A DNA stretch of 64,000 bases from Polytrichum commune (GCA_950295325.1 OX485803.1:42177554-42241553); one strand, 5' to 3'. Positions 36,301 to 48,906 are shown, numbered from the stretch's first letter. Notes: a model not told the origin generated them from the letters alone. Made by a program: numbers and translations.

Positions 36301-38870
36301 GGACGGCGAACGTACTGAACATGGAAGATATTCTATGCAAAATAGCCAACTTCTGACCAAAATTCATTGTTAGTTAGATGATAGGTCTATTGCTGTGTTG
36401 GCCTTTCTTCTGACATTTGTGATGATGTTGTAAAATGGGCCACAAATTTTAGAAATTTAATCTCTTTTCTGTCTGATCTTGCAGGGTGATTTACGTGAGA
36501 AGTGGGGAGAAGAGGCTTTGAAATGGGCAATGGAGTGCACTTCAAAGCATCTCGCATGTCGGTCGCATCAAATCTACCGGGCTCTCCGACCCAGTGTAAC
36601 TAGTGATACCTGTGTGTCTCTGTTACGTTGTCTTCATCGCTGTTTCAGTAGCCCAACCCAACCAGTTCTGGGTTTTGTTATGGAGATTTTGCTTACCCTC
36701 CAGGTACACATGACATTCCTCATTCCAAAAAGCCTTAATTGACAGATCTGATGTGGTTCTTGAATGCTCAATTATAACCAGCTGTTGGCTTGAAAATCAA
36801 AAAGTTGGTATCGATGATTTTTTTGTTGCGTGCTGCAGGTAATGGTTGAGATCATGGAACCTGAAAAAGTCATACTTTACCCTCAGGTATTTTGGGGTTG
36901 TGTGGCAATGTTACATACAGACTTTGTTCATGTTTATACGCAAGTCCTGGAGCTTTTTGCAAGGGTCCTCGATAGACTCTCTTTCAATGACCAGACAGCA
37001 GAGAATGTACTGATCTCAAACATGCCTCGAAGTGAGGTTGAGAGAGGGCAGGATGATCGTGATCTCGGTCGACTTGATTCAAAAGGGTTTTATCTTAGTG
37101 GTGATAAAGCCTTCGAATCACCATCAATGCAAGGTTTTGAGGCCAAAACCTCGAGTGATCGAACCAAGGAAGAGACAGAGATTGAGAAGGGCCCAACTTT
37201 TGAGGGAGTACAGCCTTTGGTGCTGAAAGGCCTCATGTCAACTGTAAGCCATGCATCGGCAATCGAGGTCCTGTCTCGGATTACACTGCATTCTTGTGAC
37301 CAGATTTTTGGCAACTCAGACACACGCTTGCTGATGCATATTGTGGGGTTGTTGCCATGGCTCTGCTTGCAACTGCGGAAAGAAGAGAACACAGGAAGCC
37401 TTGATACATCACCTTTGCAGCAACAGTTGCAAAAAGCTCGCTCTGTAGCTGCAAATCTTGCACAATGGTGTGCTGCCAAGCAGATGGATGATTTGGCCTC
37501 TGTATTTTTAGCTTATGCTGAAGGGCAAGCAACTACCACAGAGGATTTACTAGAACAAGTAGCACCACTTCTGTGTGGAGAATGGTTTCCTGCACATTCA
37601 AGTCTAGCATTTGGGCATCTGCTACGACTGCTGGAAAAAGGGCCAGTGGAGTATCAACGAGTCATACTTCTTATGCTGCGTGCACTTGTACAACATACAC
37701 CTATGGAAAGTGCCAACAGCCCACAGGTGTGTATTCTATGCGGAATTTTGATGAGAAACAAAGAGGTTGTAATGTATTACCATGGATCTTTCCAAGTGCA
37801 ACTACAAAATGTGCTGAAAAGATGATGCCAAATTCATGTTTAATATCCCTACAATTAAATATTGTAATGTGATCAGAATGTTTCTCACATCCATTTCCCA
37901 CAAATGTCCAATACATTATAAGGCCTACACGAAGTTTTCAACTTTGAATGCGATTATATTTAGTACACTGGTTGGCTTGAAAATTGGTGTAAACACAACC
38001 CATGGTGATGTGAACCACGATTCCATGTCAATAACCTTGCTTTGCAAGGGTTTTGCAAGCATTACGTTTTAAGCTTTCACTGTACACTGGCTGTAAAATA
38101 TGTGAAAGGACTATGTCATTTTCAGGTGAAATAGTGACATGCTCAATGCATTGGTTTTACAGGTGTATGCTGCTGTCTCCCAGCTGGTGGAAAGTCCACT
38201 TTGTGCAGAGGCTTTAAGTGTTTTAGAAGCTGTATTACAAAGCTACAATATTTATGGTGCCTTCCAACCGGATTTCATGCCATCTGCAAACCTTCAAGAT
38301 GGTGGGATAACTTACAATGTCCTACGACCTTACGCTGCACCAAGTCCTCAAAGGCCTTTACCGGCTCAAAGCTCCTTCAAGATTCGAAACACGAGTGGCC
38401 CACTTCAACAGCCATGGGCTGGTTCTGCTGTGCCAATGCCTGTCAATAGTACTATCAGTAATCCTGTAGCAGCTGACATCCTTCCATCCAGGTGATCATT
38501 TTTCTGTGAATTCACATAATTGAAACCTGTAATTTTCAATTTCACTGATTTGATGCAGCTTTATAAAATCTGCAATGTATTGTTGAGAATCTATTTTGGC
38601 CTGTACAATGTGTTATAATGATCCTGTTCTTATAAGCTTAGAGCTTTGAAATATCAACATATTTTGGTTATTGCAAGAACTGTCCTACAACTGCTATTAA
38701 CCACCACACCTTGAATGTCTTTCATTTTGTTCAGAGAGAGGGCCCTGCGAAATACACAGTTAGCTCTTGGACGTGTACTGGACACTTATGGACCAGGGCG
38801 GAAACGTGATTACAAGAGACTTGTTCCTTTTGTAGCTGGCAATCTTCGACCTGGAAAGAATGAGCACTGA
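24374..38870 (+). CDS. FURRY/MOR2-type cell morphogenesis protein, 21 exons
   Basis: Exons: 24374-24469, 24765-24883, 25631-25682, 25981-26053, 26190-26247, 26521-26616, 26819-26927, 27713-27979, 28241-28342, 28637-29243, 29629-30260, 31425-31618, 32121-32343, 32468-32587, 32761-33017, 33271-33802, 34339-35955, 36485-36703, 36839-37726, 38163-38491, 38735-38870. The sum is 6,726 nt, 2,241 aa; all introns are GT-AG with phases that agree. It follows the plant FURRY homologue (about 2,150 aa in Arabidopsis, recalled) from end to end: the start [20 protein letters not shown], then the MOR2-PAG1 N-terminal, middle and C-terminal HEAT-like regions ([47 protein letters not shown]). Fungal and animal relatives (Tao3, Mor2, Furry) scaffold NDR/LATS kinases in polarity; the plant role is less clear. 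A Ser-rich insert at about 440-490 looks longer than in Arabidopsis. Exon 17 alone gives 539 codons. MITEs sit in introns 11, 12 and 17. Confidence 0.96.
30343..30738. mobile_element. PIF/Harbinger (Tourist-like) MITE with TTA target duplication
   Basis: TTA precedes (30340-30342) and follows (30739-30741) a 396-bp element. The left end is GAGCCGGTCCACTCGGGGTC; the right end, reverse-complemented, is GGGCCAGTTCACATGGGTCC. A 3-bp TWA duplication with a GGGCC terminus is typical of Tourist-like MITEs. It lies in FURRY-like intron 11. Confidence 0.82.
30758..31272. mobile_element. Second Harbinger-like MITE with TAA target duplication
   Basis: TAA flanks both sides (30755-30757, 31273-31275). 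The left end is GGCCTTCTTTACATTTAAGT; the right end, reverse-complemented, is GGCCCCTTCTACACTAGAGC; both continue into GTTGAGAGC. 515 bp, and it starts only 16 bp after the first element's target duplication. Sequence differs from the first element, so it is a separate family. No coding capacity. Confidence 0.82.
31685..31960. mobile_element. Foldback MITE, intronic family, copy 2 (FURRY-like intron 12)
   Basis: Clearest copy: the inner left arm TGCATGCTTGGAGGTAGTGT is inverted against CACTACCTCTGAGCATGCA, and TATATCCGTTCATTGAG against CTCAATAAACGGAATA, around CATTGTGGCATGCCAAGAGG. The outer GGTTGGGAGTTGGT segment has a weak inverted partner in CAACCAAGAG near 31,935. Confidence 0.78.
36040..36375. 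mobile_element. Foldback MITE, intronic family, copy 3 (FURRY-like intron 17)
   Basis: More diverged copy with core CCTCTTGGCATGCCAAAATG, CTCAATGAACTGATATAGAA and CTACCTCCAAGCATGGAC. Outer arms GACTTTTCGGTGGGAGTTGG and CAACTTCTGACCAAAATTCA are inverted, marking approximate ends. Confidence 0.65.
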
Positions 38871-40895
38871 GTTACATTTCTATTGCTCTGACATTCAGAC
38901 AAGTGCTGGTAATGCCGATTTTATGAAGGGTCTTCTTGAGGTGGAAGATTTCAACATATACCATGCATCAAAAGCTTGCTAATTCTGCTCCAACTTTCTT
39001 GTTTATAACTCAGCCATCACTCCACAGCACAGGTGTGTGCTGGTCAGCTCAAGACCATTTTCATTTTCATTTGTTACAGAATACATTCTTTATCATTTTT
39101 CAACAGCAATTGTAGTCCTTCATATTTATACCCATCTTTCTTGTGGCAGATTTGGCAGTAGATTTATAGCCATATGTGAGGAACCATAAGCCATAATGAG
39201 CAGGTTCAATTCTTCATCGATCAAAATGGAAATAAGCTCATCAGGCTGTAAGACTAGGTCGTAAGTTGTACAGGTCCAATTCACACTCATTTCATTTTCT
39301 GTACTTGGTCCCTTTCAACTATTGTAACATAGAGGGCCATATCAAACATGTAAAGGACAAGTAGAATTTGCACTTCGCAATTTTGTTCTCATCTAGCGGA
39401 ACTGCAACACCTTGCAATTAAAGGCATATGATGTATTAATGCGAACAGAAGGCATTTATCCCTTCACAGTGATTTGTTTTTTTATTGTAATCAACAAAGT
39501 GTGCATTCATCAACATCTCTTGCATTGACACTTGGGTTACAGATTCTGTAGAATTGCAGGTTAAAATTGTAAGAATGATAGTTTTAGCCCCTCTATGAAT
39601 TGGGTTTCAGATTCCTGTCTTTATTGCCCCTTCAGGACTGGGTGGATAAGCAATGTACACATGATGCTATACTTGTTGTGAAATTAATGGGTTTGTTCCA
39701 ATCAACCTTCAGTTCTACTTATTTGCTGTTGTCAAATTGGTCATTGCTTTCTAATGCTTAACTATATCACCAGAGAATAAGGCATATTGTGAGAATACCT
39801 TCATGAGGGCAGTACCACCAGATGAACCAAAGTAAGTGGAGCTTGGAAATCTATATGCTACTCTAAAGAGTTCTTCGACAATTACTGAGCACATTGAGCT
39901 TCTAGAAATATGATGACAACTCCAGACTAGGGGTTTGTAGGTGTCTGGCAGGTGATGTGCAAGTGAGGTGCACATTTGGCAATGATTATTGAGTATACAA
40001 TGCAGTACAGTGTTTTGCACAAGCAAAGACTTGCCATTGCTGAGAATGTTGACCAATGCTAAATGCAAATAATTCCGTTCTTTGAATGACATAACACAGA
40101 TCATGGGTATATTCCTGGGGAGTGGGATTTCAAGTCTTATGATATGTGATGTAGAAAGCATTATTCAAAAAACAATTCAAGCATTGCACTATCAAGGTTG
40201 ACATAGTAGTCCTATCTCACAGTTTTGACACATATGCTCAGGAATTGTTGGGTTTGAATATATCCTGTCACACAAAGCTGATACAGACTGACTGTGATTA
40301 CTATCATGACAACATAGGTTTTTTGTGTATAAATCCACCAGTTACAGAGTAACCCTTAGTTCTTCAAAGCTTGGAAGGAATTCCGAAGGCGTCAAGTCAT
40401 CTTGTATGATGGTCGAAACGGCAATCTTTCCAGAGAAGTCCAGTTTTCTGCACTTTTGTCCCTCCATGTGAATGCGCTGCAGAATGAACAACATTCATTG
40501 TGACACTGGATAGATTGCTCCAAGAAGGGATTAGAATCATCCCAACGCAAGGGAATGCTTCACCAACTTCTGCAAGGCAACTTTTTGCATTTGAAAGTGT
40601 GGGGGATGTTGTGCAAGGTGCATTCATTCAATTTGCCCCATGTTTGTTCTGGTTTCTAATTCATTTGTGGTTTTCATCACCTCTTTTTGCTTACTTTCGA
40701 TCGAGTATGTAGCCCTAAAATCTATGGATTAACTATCTCTCCTTAAACTTATTTTGTTGTTTACAGGAACCTATATTCTCTGGAAATGTTGTCTAATCCT
40801 TGATGCTTACACGGATATTTGAAGGTGTTCTTGGAGTTGGTGGAAAATGCGTGTATGCGAATTGTATCCATGCACACAGACTACAGTTTCCTCAA
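38871..40895. other. 3' flank of the FURRY-like gene and intergenic DNA
   Basis: The first few hundred bases should be the FURRY-like 3' untranslated region. The longest other frame is a 136-codon minus-strand frame at 39,751-40,161 with no family resemblance and no plausible splice partners. Nothing else was seen. Confidence 0.5.
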
Positions 40896-42522
40896 CTAGG
40901 CTGCTGCTGCTTCTTCTGCTGCTGCTGGAGGACTTTCCTCTGTGGGTGCAACAGGTGGCGTTTCCAAGGTGGCAATAGTCTCTTGGAGCTTCTTAACAGC
41001 ATCAGGTGCAAGCTCTGGCTTTGACCTGATATTTAAGACATCACAATTTGCCACAAGCTCAATGCAGAGTCATCTATAATAATTATAAAAAGAAGAAAAA
41101 TTAGAATAAGAATAAGAAAAATTACAGGGTCTCTACAGGCTTCATTGTATGAAACTTCAGGGAACAATAGAGCCATCCTCTTATTTGATCAACTTGACTT
41201 TTAGTCGGAGGTTGGTTGTTTTGCATACAAAATATTTGGTGCTGTTAAGTGTCCGTTGCACGGTTGGAGGTCTAAACAGAGAACATCCTATATTGCCTCA
41301 TTGAGGGTCAAAGTCATTGTGGCATGCCAAGAGGTCCAAAAATGAGGTTGGCCCTCAATGAACTGAAATAGGTTGCTCTTCATTTAAATTCAAACACTAC
41401 CTCCAACCATGCACCACAACTGGAAAGAATTGATTGATTTGTATGCCAAAGCAATCAATAGGAATCTTAGGGGACTGACTCCTGTTCAAATGTCCTTGAG
41501 GTAAAGCATAACTCTAATTTGTCATGGACACCGTACATCACATGATTTGCGATGCAAATATTTATCCTCTATGTATGTATGTGGAATCTTGAATTTATGA
41601 TGATGCAGGAATGAGCTTCAGTAGTACGAACTTGACAAGCTCGCCAAGGTCTAGGTGCAGTTGGTTGAAGGAAGCCATTGGATTCGGCTCCTCAGGGGGC
41701 AAACCTAGTGCTGCCCTCCTGGCTGCTTCTGCTGCAGCTTTCTCCTCCTTCCGTTCCTTCTCAATAGTGGTTACCTGATTTTGAAGCACAGCCATCTGTC
41801 CGTCGAACCTTTTTATAAGTGATTCTTGGTTGGCTTGTATAACCCCGTTCAGGGCCACTATGTCTGCCTGACACATTCCAATTTTCAATTATGAGTGCCG
41901 GATAAACCTCATTCATAACATTCCTCAGCCCCATCTGTGAGGAATGAATGCACACATTTGCAGAAATAATGGTCCAGCCAAGGGAAAGAAAGACCACATC
42001 TCCATTTTTGAGCCGAAGTTTGACTATTATTCTATACATTCTGAGGTGCAGTTTCACTATTCTTGGCTCATGAACGGCCCTTCACCAAAGCTGGCATGTG
42101 AAGGGTGAAAGGAGCCAATGAAGGTTACCCATATTCAAAAAGGCTCACCTCTGGAAGGCTGAACTATATTATGTTCTACATCATGTCTCTAGGCTTAGTA
42201 CCACCCTCAAAAGAGGGCAGTATGTGGGCTACTATGGGCTAAGAGGATTCATGCTTGCACTCTAGGCTGGATAAATCAATCTATCTGTCTGTCTGTCTAC
42301 CTGTTTAAGGCTTGGTATTGTGCAACACAGAGAGTAAGAGTGTGAAGGACCAACCTCTATTTTTAGTGTTGTTGCAAACAACAATTCAAACTTTCCAGCA
42401 ACATACTTTGCCTGCTCTGCCAATTTCAGCTGAATCTGAGAAGGTGGCTTCGGTTCTTTTGGTGCCTCTTTTTTGGGTTCTTCTCCTTCCTCACCCTCAA
42501 CGTCATCTTCGGCACTAGACAT
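40896..42522 (-). CDS. Unrecognised small acidic coiled-coil protein, 3 exons
   Basis: Best model: exons 42522-42355 (168 nt), 41867-41628 (240 nt), 41057-40896 (162 nt), 189 aa, all junctions phase 0. I do not recognise the family. It has an acidic/Lys-Pro N terminus (MSSAEDDVEGEEGEEPKKEA), a charged helical segment (residues 31-112, with a KERKEEKAAAEAARRAAL coiled-coil run), a helix around NCDVLNIRSKPELAP, and an Ala/Glu-rich C terminus ending in AAAA. The exon 2/3 junction is the least certain: donor TTC|GTAC and acceptor GAG|CTTG are acceptable but weak. Read-through would instead stop shortly after IPASS. The composition suggests a soluble structural or adaptor protein. Intron 2 holds a foldback MITE. 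Confidence 0.6.
41170..41480. mobile_element. Foldback MITE, intronic family, copy 4 (small-gene intron 2)
   Basis: Carries the same ordered blocks as copies 1 and 2: GTCGGAGGTTGGTTGTTTTG, TCATTGTGGCATGCCAAGAG, CCCTCAATGAACTGAA, CACTACCTCCAACCATGCAC. The outer end is near TTTGTATGCCAAAGC. Confidence 0.72.
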
Positions 42523-44594
42523 CGTCTAGTTTTTGGAATTGCATCTACTCAGATTTCATAATTGTGCATACATATCCACACCTACCCGTGGGAGGAGAGG
42601 ATGCATATGTTTTTATACCCCATAAATATACGCTTTGATTCTTGACGTACTCCAACTTACCCAACCTTTGCAGACTTGCTCCACATTCATGTCTCCAGGT
42701 CAAATGATGAAGAGTTGAGCAGAACTACATGGAGTAGATTTCTTTGATACTGCCAGCCCACCTTTTGTTGATTGAAATGGTTGGAAAGGCTGCACAATGA
42801 ACCCCGGTTCAGACCAGTTGTCTCTTCAAATCTAGCCTTTCAGTACCACAAGGTGCTTCCTCGTTATTGTCTTCAGGCCAGCCCAAGGACACTTCACATG
42901 TTTGCCGGGTTACCGTATGAAATAAATGGTGACATGGGTAGATAGCACTTGTTTATCTTTCAAACCTAACTTCATATACCCAATGAACCATTTCAAAGAA
43001 CAAATTGGCCATTCCACAATCAGATATTGATTTTTCACATGTAATTGGCGCTCAAGTATTAAATTAATCAGTGAATTTTCTTGTGCACAAATAACTGGTA
43101 AATGTCATGAGGGTGTACAATTTCTGCTCTTATATGATGTAATATAACATTTTGGTGCTGCAAATATTTAACCATATGTTTCTCCTCAAACCCTTTTTGT
43201 AAATCATCAGACTTTGATCTTGTTGTCTATGCAGTTACTTGATGATTGAAAAATAAATAAATAAATCACAAGATTGTTTCATCTGAGGTCTTGGAGCAAT
43301 TGAAGTTAAAATAAAATAAACAAATATTGCATTGTAAACAAAAGTTGTTCTTCTCCAACTATAGTAGTGTATAAGCCTAATTATATACGGACAATTTCTC
43401 ATTGACTTTATTAGATGCTTCTTTGCTTATGTACCTTTTGTGAGAATAGCTCTACTTGTATGATTAGTGATATGTACACAACAAAAATGTTATACCATAG
43501 AACCTAAATGTGGCAAATGTACATTCTTATAGTATTTAGTTGTTATGTGTGCACAATTAAAGTGATTAATTAGCACTAATACATGCATGCTAAGTAGGTG
43601 CAAATGAAGATATTTTATTTGATATTGGATGGTCAATGCAAATTTGAAGGTTGCAGTGGATATGAAAGGTTGGATCCGAAAAGTAAATAAGTGTGACTTG
43701 TCCTACCATTCTTTCGTTCATAGGGTGACCTAACAAACCTGTGAAGTATCTTCAAGTTGGCCCAAAAATGAATTGAGTGACACCTTGCACTTATCTCTTT
43801 ACCTATCCCCACTACACCTTACTTAGAATCAACACATGTGCAAATCTAAATGACAAAGAACATCATCACCCGCATTCATATCGAAGAAGATATTATGTTG
43901 GGTACATTATTGGCTAATAAAACTTGGAGCAACATGGCATGTGGTTGATATTCTACAAGAACTTCAAAGATCCAAAAAGATGATGAGAAATCATGGTGAA
44001 ACAATTGTTATTCATAAGAATGAGGATTGAGAATAAATGGGATGGAGTTTGCATCTAGAGTAAGTTTCCATTGAGCACACTTGAACTTCAATCCAATCCA
44101 CCAAATTTTGCACACCAAATACCAATTTTTATGGATCGAATTCAAACTATGAGAACATAACATATTTAAGCATTAGTAAGGTCATTCTTTCTTATTATAA
44201 TTTTAAGAATATTTTTCCAAGAATCAAGGTCTTTGATTACATGTCTGAATGACGTGCATGGTCAAGTGGCAAAATCTCATTGGTCAACCCCTAGTTGTTG
44301 CCTACCTTTGCACACAAAGCTTATCGCAGCTACCAAATTTTAATCGAAGAGGTGCAACTCAAATAGAATGATTCTTAGATTATCCATATAACCTGAGAAT
44401 CATTCCATTTGCACCAAGACCTATACATGCTACTTGGAAATTATTTGATAATGTAGTGATTATGATCTAACATGAATTTAAGGCAACTTGCAATTGAATG
44501 TATAGTGTGTCTTGTATAAAACAATCAATAACGTGAAATGGTTTGTGCACAACAAGAATTGCAGTTTGCACTGGAAGTTTTCCTTTTGTGAGGA
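42523..44594. other. Intergenic DNA
   Basis: The first part should hold the promoter and leader of the small minus-strand gene. From about 43,000 it is AT-rich with an AAATA/AATA simple run near 43,250. No other gene or delimited repeat was seen. Confidence 0.5.
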
Positions 44595-45074
44595 ATGTCA
44601 TCAACTTCAGGAAGTGGAGTTGGAGGAACTGATGCCCTTCGATGGGGTTTGACGGTCTCAGCCATGCTCCTGATTCTACAACGCAACCCTAGGACTCGTA
44701 AGCATTTGTTGATTCCTGTGATCTTGTTGGAATCACCAGGGGATGTGATGACCTTCATCAAAGGTGAGTATGGCTCATGGGTTGCATTTGTGGGCCTCAC
44801 ACTCCTCATCTTCTTCCGCATCCCGGGCGACCTTGACTTTCCACTCGGTGTTTATGTGTTCATGGCTCTCGCACCTTCACAAGTTGTTGCAATGCGGGGC
44901 ACAGTTGGGGGAACTGTGTCATCATTCATGTGTGTTGGACTTGCTATCTATCAATATTTCAAGACCATAGGAGGCTTTACCAATGGATTTAGGGGAGCAA
45001 CTCTCATTAATACACTTGCAATTTTGATCATATTTGTGGGGTGTGGAACATTTTTCTTGTTGAAAGTCATGTAA
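44595..45074 (+). CDS. COR413-like multi-span membrane protein, intronless
   Basis: 159 aa from ATG 44,595. It aligns along its length with the plant COR413 (cold-regulated 413) family: a GVGG...LRWGL start, an LQRNPRTRKHLLIPVILL helix, GEYGSWVAFVGLTLLIFF, then MRGTVGGTVSSFMCVGLAIY, the IGGFTNGFRG loop (family RASGGFRNSF) and a final TLAILIIFVG helix. Five or six hydrophobic segments are visible. COR413 proteins sit in the plasma membrane or chloroplast inner envelope and respond to cold and ABA. Typical members have about 40 more N-terminal residues. CAG|GAAG at about 44,619 could be a splice acceptor for a missed first exon; otherwise this is a shortened copy, possibly a retrocopy. Confidence 0.8.
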   Translation: MSSTSGSGVGGTDALRWGLTVSAMLLILQRNPRTRKHLLIPVILLESPGDVMTFIKGEYGSWVAFVGLTLLIFFRIPGDLDFPLGVYVFMALAPSQVVAMRGTVGGTVSSFMCVGLAIYQYFKTIGGFTNGFRGATLINTLAILIIFVGCGTFFLLKVM

Positions 45075-48000
45075 AGTATTGCGCATTCAATGCACAATTA
45101 TGCAAAAATATTTGTCATCTATGGATCATTATTACTTAATCTCAAATACTCTTTGTTGATGAAAAAAATCCCGTTGACCTTCTATAAAGTTAGTTGCTTG
45201 CATACATGTATACACAAAGGAATGAGAATATCATACTTGAGTGGTTTAGATAGTGTGTTCATAAATTTGGCAAGCTCCATAGCCCTAAAAATTACAAGGG
45301 GATTGTGCACCCTTTATTATCAAAGGATTCCCCTCAATTGCACATTCAAGTTGATTTCTTTGTAGATAGATGTGCAATGGATGACAATGAACTATGGCAT
45401 AAAATAACATAGTATTCTCAATCTCCGTGTTCTTTATATAAATTCCCAAAAAAGAAAAACTATCGTAATGCATTGAATAATCTCATGTCTGCCCATTATG
45501 CATAATCTTTGGTATAACTTTATAACAGTAGGTTTGCATGATGAATACTTATGATTAGGTTTATAGATGTCTTCATATGATTGTAATTGTTGTGTTGCAG
45601 TGTTAAATTTCGTTTATGTTTATCAACCAACACTATAATTTATTTTATATTTTTAATGTTTCTATCATATTTGCATGTCACTTTGAAAAGTTTGAATAGA
45701 CATGAGACAAAATTTCCTCGCCAACAATCGAAAGAAAAAGTGTGCCACTTCTTTGTGAGTTTGCATGATGAAAAGTAGAGAGAAAAATGCAATTAATTAA
45801 CAACCAATGGATTATTTGGATAGGAATTCGTTGCATACATTATCCACCTCAACGACATGCCGATCTAAGGTAAGTACATCTATTTATGGATTCCTTTTTT
45901 GATGTCTACACATGTAAAGGTTTGATTACCATATTCAAATCACATCACCATGTTAGCAAATCCATAAGAATTGAGGTTGTTAACCTTTGAAGTTAGATAA
46001 GCATATTTTGAAGTTTTGAAGCAGATTGTTATATAAAGGACTTTTATGATTGATTTCTCATGAAACATGTGCATTTCAAATTTCAATATGTACACATACA
46101 TAAGAATCCTTTAAAGGTCATTGTACATGATAGGTGCACTCGCCTTAAAATTTGGTGAAATGCTTGGAGATAGCCACGTGATCTTAGGACTTTTCAACGA
46201 GTCGTGATCACCAAGCCCTTTCCTACTAGGTAGGGAAAACTCTCCATAGGAATGTGTAATCATGTTAGGCCAATTACACTCATCATGAGTTTGAGTGTTG
46301 AGATGATGTGGGTTAAGACTTATATGTACTTTTTTTAGTGGAATCATTGGATTAGCAAGTCCTCATGTATCACTACCTTAAATGCAATATAGATAAGATT
46401 TAGTGTAATTAGCATGTTTGCACCAATAGGTGTTTGCAAGAGTCTATTTAAGCAAAGGACATGGTATTCGTGAAATGTCATGTGGTATGTAAAAAATGTC
46501 ATATATGTCATTTTCTCAAATGCAAGAAAGGTCCGCTTGAATTGGTCTTTGGAGACAATTTTGGCCAACTACACAAGTTTTTGTGAACTACAAGTTTTTC
46601 CAAACTTCAAGTGCATTCAACAAAACTAGAAACTAAGTCAGCCTTGGAAAGGAGAAAAATGTCACATGTGAATGTGATGTTTTCACGAATATTATGTTAA
46701 AGTAGATGGAAGCATACCATAGTTGTTATTTTTAGAAAAAATAAACCCTTAAGCTTCCTAGTGACCAAAAATGAGGCTTTGTGTGGACCAAAATGTCTAT
46801 TTTATTTACATACTTTCATATTTAGCTCATTAAGTTTAAAATGGTCTTATCTAAATTCTACTCCTTCACAAAATACGTTTTTGAATTCACTCATATTTCT
46901 TAACACCTAAGCATTTGACATGCCCTCTTTGGGCCTTGATCCCCTTGACATGCACAAAATGGTGTACTTGAGCTATATGTTTGCTCATTTTTCAATTGGT
47001 TGAATCAAACTCAATTCAATCTAGAATGAACTCATATATGATTTATTTTTTTATTTTTATTTTTTGTAATTGGTAAATTCTTTAATGCAAATGAAGATTC
47101 GGGTTCACATACATGGCATAGGTGACCCTTGATGCAAATACATATCTCGCATAATGACCATTGAAGTTGTGTGCAAGAGGCAATAGTCTTCGGGGACCTT
47201 TCATTATTGTTATGCCCGTTTCAGGACTTCACATAGACATGAACCAACTCGAAGATGAAGCAACACCATTATCCACATGAATGTTGATATTAGACTCATC
47301 TTTATTTGGATAGACTCAAAAACATCATAACACATGCTGGGGAAATTTTCGGGATCAATGACTTTAGAGCACATGTTTGGACTCTGTCAAAACTAGATAC
47401 TATGTCCATTTTAGACTCACGCATAGTATCACTAAGACCAAGACGCAAATGCCTAAATACAAGATGGACATTATTCACCCATTACCCCCCCCCCATCCTC
47501 ACTCATTGTCAGTCTAAGGTAGGGACATACTAACTAGACCTCCATGTCCGTGTCCGGTTTGTTGACCGTGGTAAAAGAGTATTAGATAATTCCAAATAAG
47601 TTGGACATTGCTTTATAAATAAAGTTGAGACCTAAATTAGAAAGAGAACATGTAGCCTTGCCTTAATATTGTCACACACAACTTTAATTCTCTCTAACTT
47701 GTAAACACAACTAGGTAAATCGCACATTTGGGAGTTCTTGATGAAGTGGAATCATCAATCCACCATAGAGGGCTCACATACCTTTATGTAGATTAATCCA
47801 TTGAAGCCGAGGTCTTCCATAACATTTAGAGTTTACTTCTATGTCAAGTTGGTTAGATTGGAAACCTTTTGTCGTGCTTTTAATGTGGGCATGTGATGTG
47901 TACCATAGAAAGATGGCATAATTAACATGGCCCACACAATCCTATTAGGTTTGGGTGTTTTGTAATTGTGTCTTTTGGGCGGGTGTAGGGAGGAGGGAAA

Positions 48001-48350
48001 CTCCATAGAGCTAGGTAGACGAGGACTTTCTTTCTTTACCTTCACTTGCTTTCAATCACGGGTGTGTCTCTTGAGCTAGTGTGGTGAGTAGAAAAAATAT
48101 GAACAATTGGATGCTCTTCCATAGAGGGGCACTATCAAAACCCTCAAGCACTTGTGCATCATTTCCGATGTTCGATTACAACAAGGTGTAACTCATTGAT
48201 GCAGTTTGCACAAAGACTTTATAAGTGATTGTGAGGTATGCTTCAAGTGTACACAACGGACGTTCTTTCCTATTTAGTGTGGCCCCTACTAGTCTCATGG
48301 GGGGATGGGACAAATGGACAATTGGGTGTGAGCCATTGATAACTACACTA
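45075..48350. other. Intergenic DNA
   Basis: No open frame of known family. Contains a (T)n(A)-rich run near 47,040-47,065 and a ten-C run at 47,485-47,494. No RNA gene was seen. Confidence 0.5.
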
Positions 48351-48354
48351 AGTA

Positions 48355-48640
48355 GGATATTTAGTGTTTGATACATTAAACATGAACGCATACACTAAAT
48401 ATCAATAGCCTTATGAAAGTAAGTAATATTAAATGTAAACTCAAACACTGAATATGAACTGTGGTAATATGTGGATGTTACATTTTTTAATTTAGTGTTA
48501 GTAAGGGTATGAATAAAATGATATAATAAGGAAGGTAGCAACACATTTATGTCGAACACTAATTGTCAAGGAATTGAAAATTAATGTTGAGCAAGGTAAG
48601 GTGGTAACAACACTAAATATAATCAAACACTAAATATCTT
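48355..48640. mobile_element. ATATTTAGTGT-ended MITE, family X, copy 2
   Basis: Inverted relative to 17,277-17,581. Outer sequences GGATATTTAGTGTTTGATAC and ATCAAACACTAAATATCTT form the terminal inverted repeats; the interior keeps ATATGTGGATGTTACATT and ATTGTCAAGGAATTGAAAAT. Confidence 0.75.
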
Positions 48641-48906
48641 ATATAGTTTAGTGGAACGGGAATGTTGATGTCACCTTAAGTGGTACCACCTTCTCCAAGT
48701 AGGTAGTGTATTCCTTTGTTGTTTTCTTTTTATAGAACCCTATTACAAATTGAAAGGGGTGGAAGTCTATCTTAAATCAATGTCCGTGAAGCATATGTTG
48801 TGGCATCTAAGAACACTAATTTACGTATAGACACTGGAGTTCCACTTGTGTTTCTCATAGGAAGTGCATGCCTTTCTTACAAGAGCAAGAGAAGAAGGTA
48901 GTGGTA

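Noticed and set aside
37090-37479. 129-codon minus-strand frame
   Set aside because: Antisense shadow of FURRY-like exon 19.
39751-40161. 136-codon minus-strand frame
   Set aside because: No domain, no convincing splice partners and non-coding-like composition; downstream of the FURRY-like gene.
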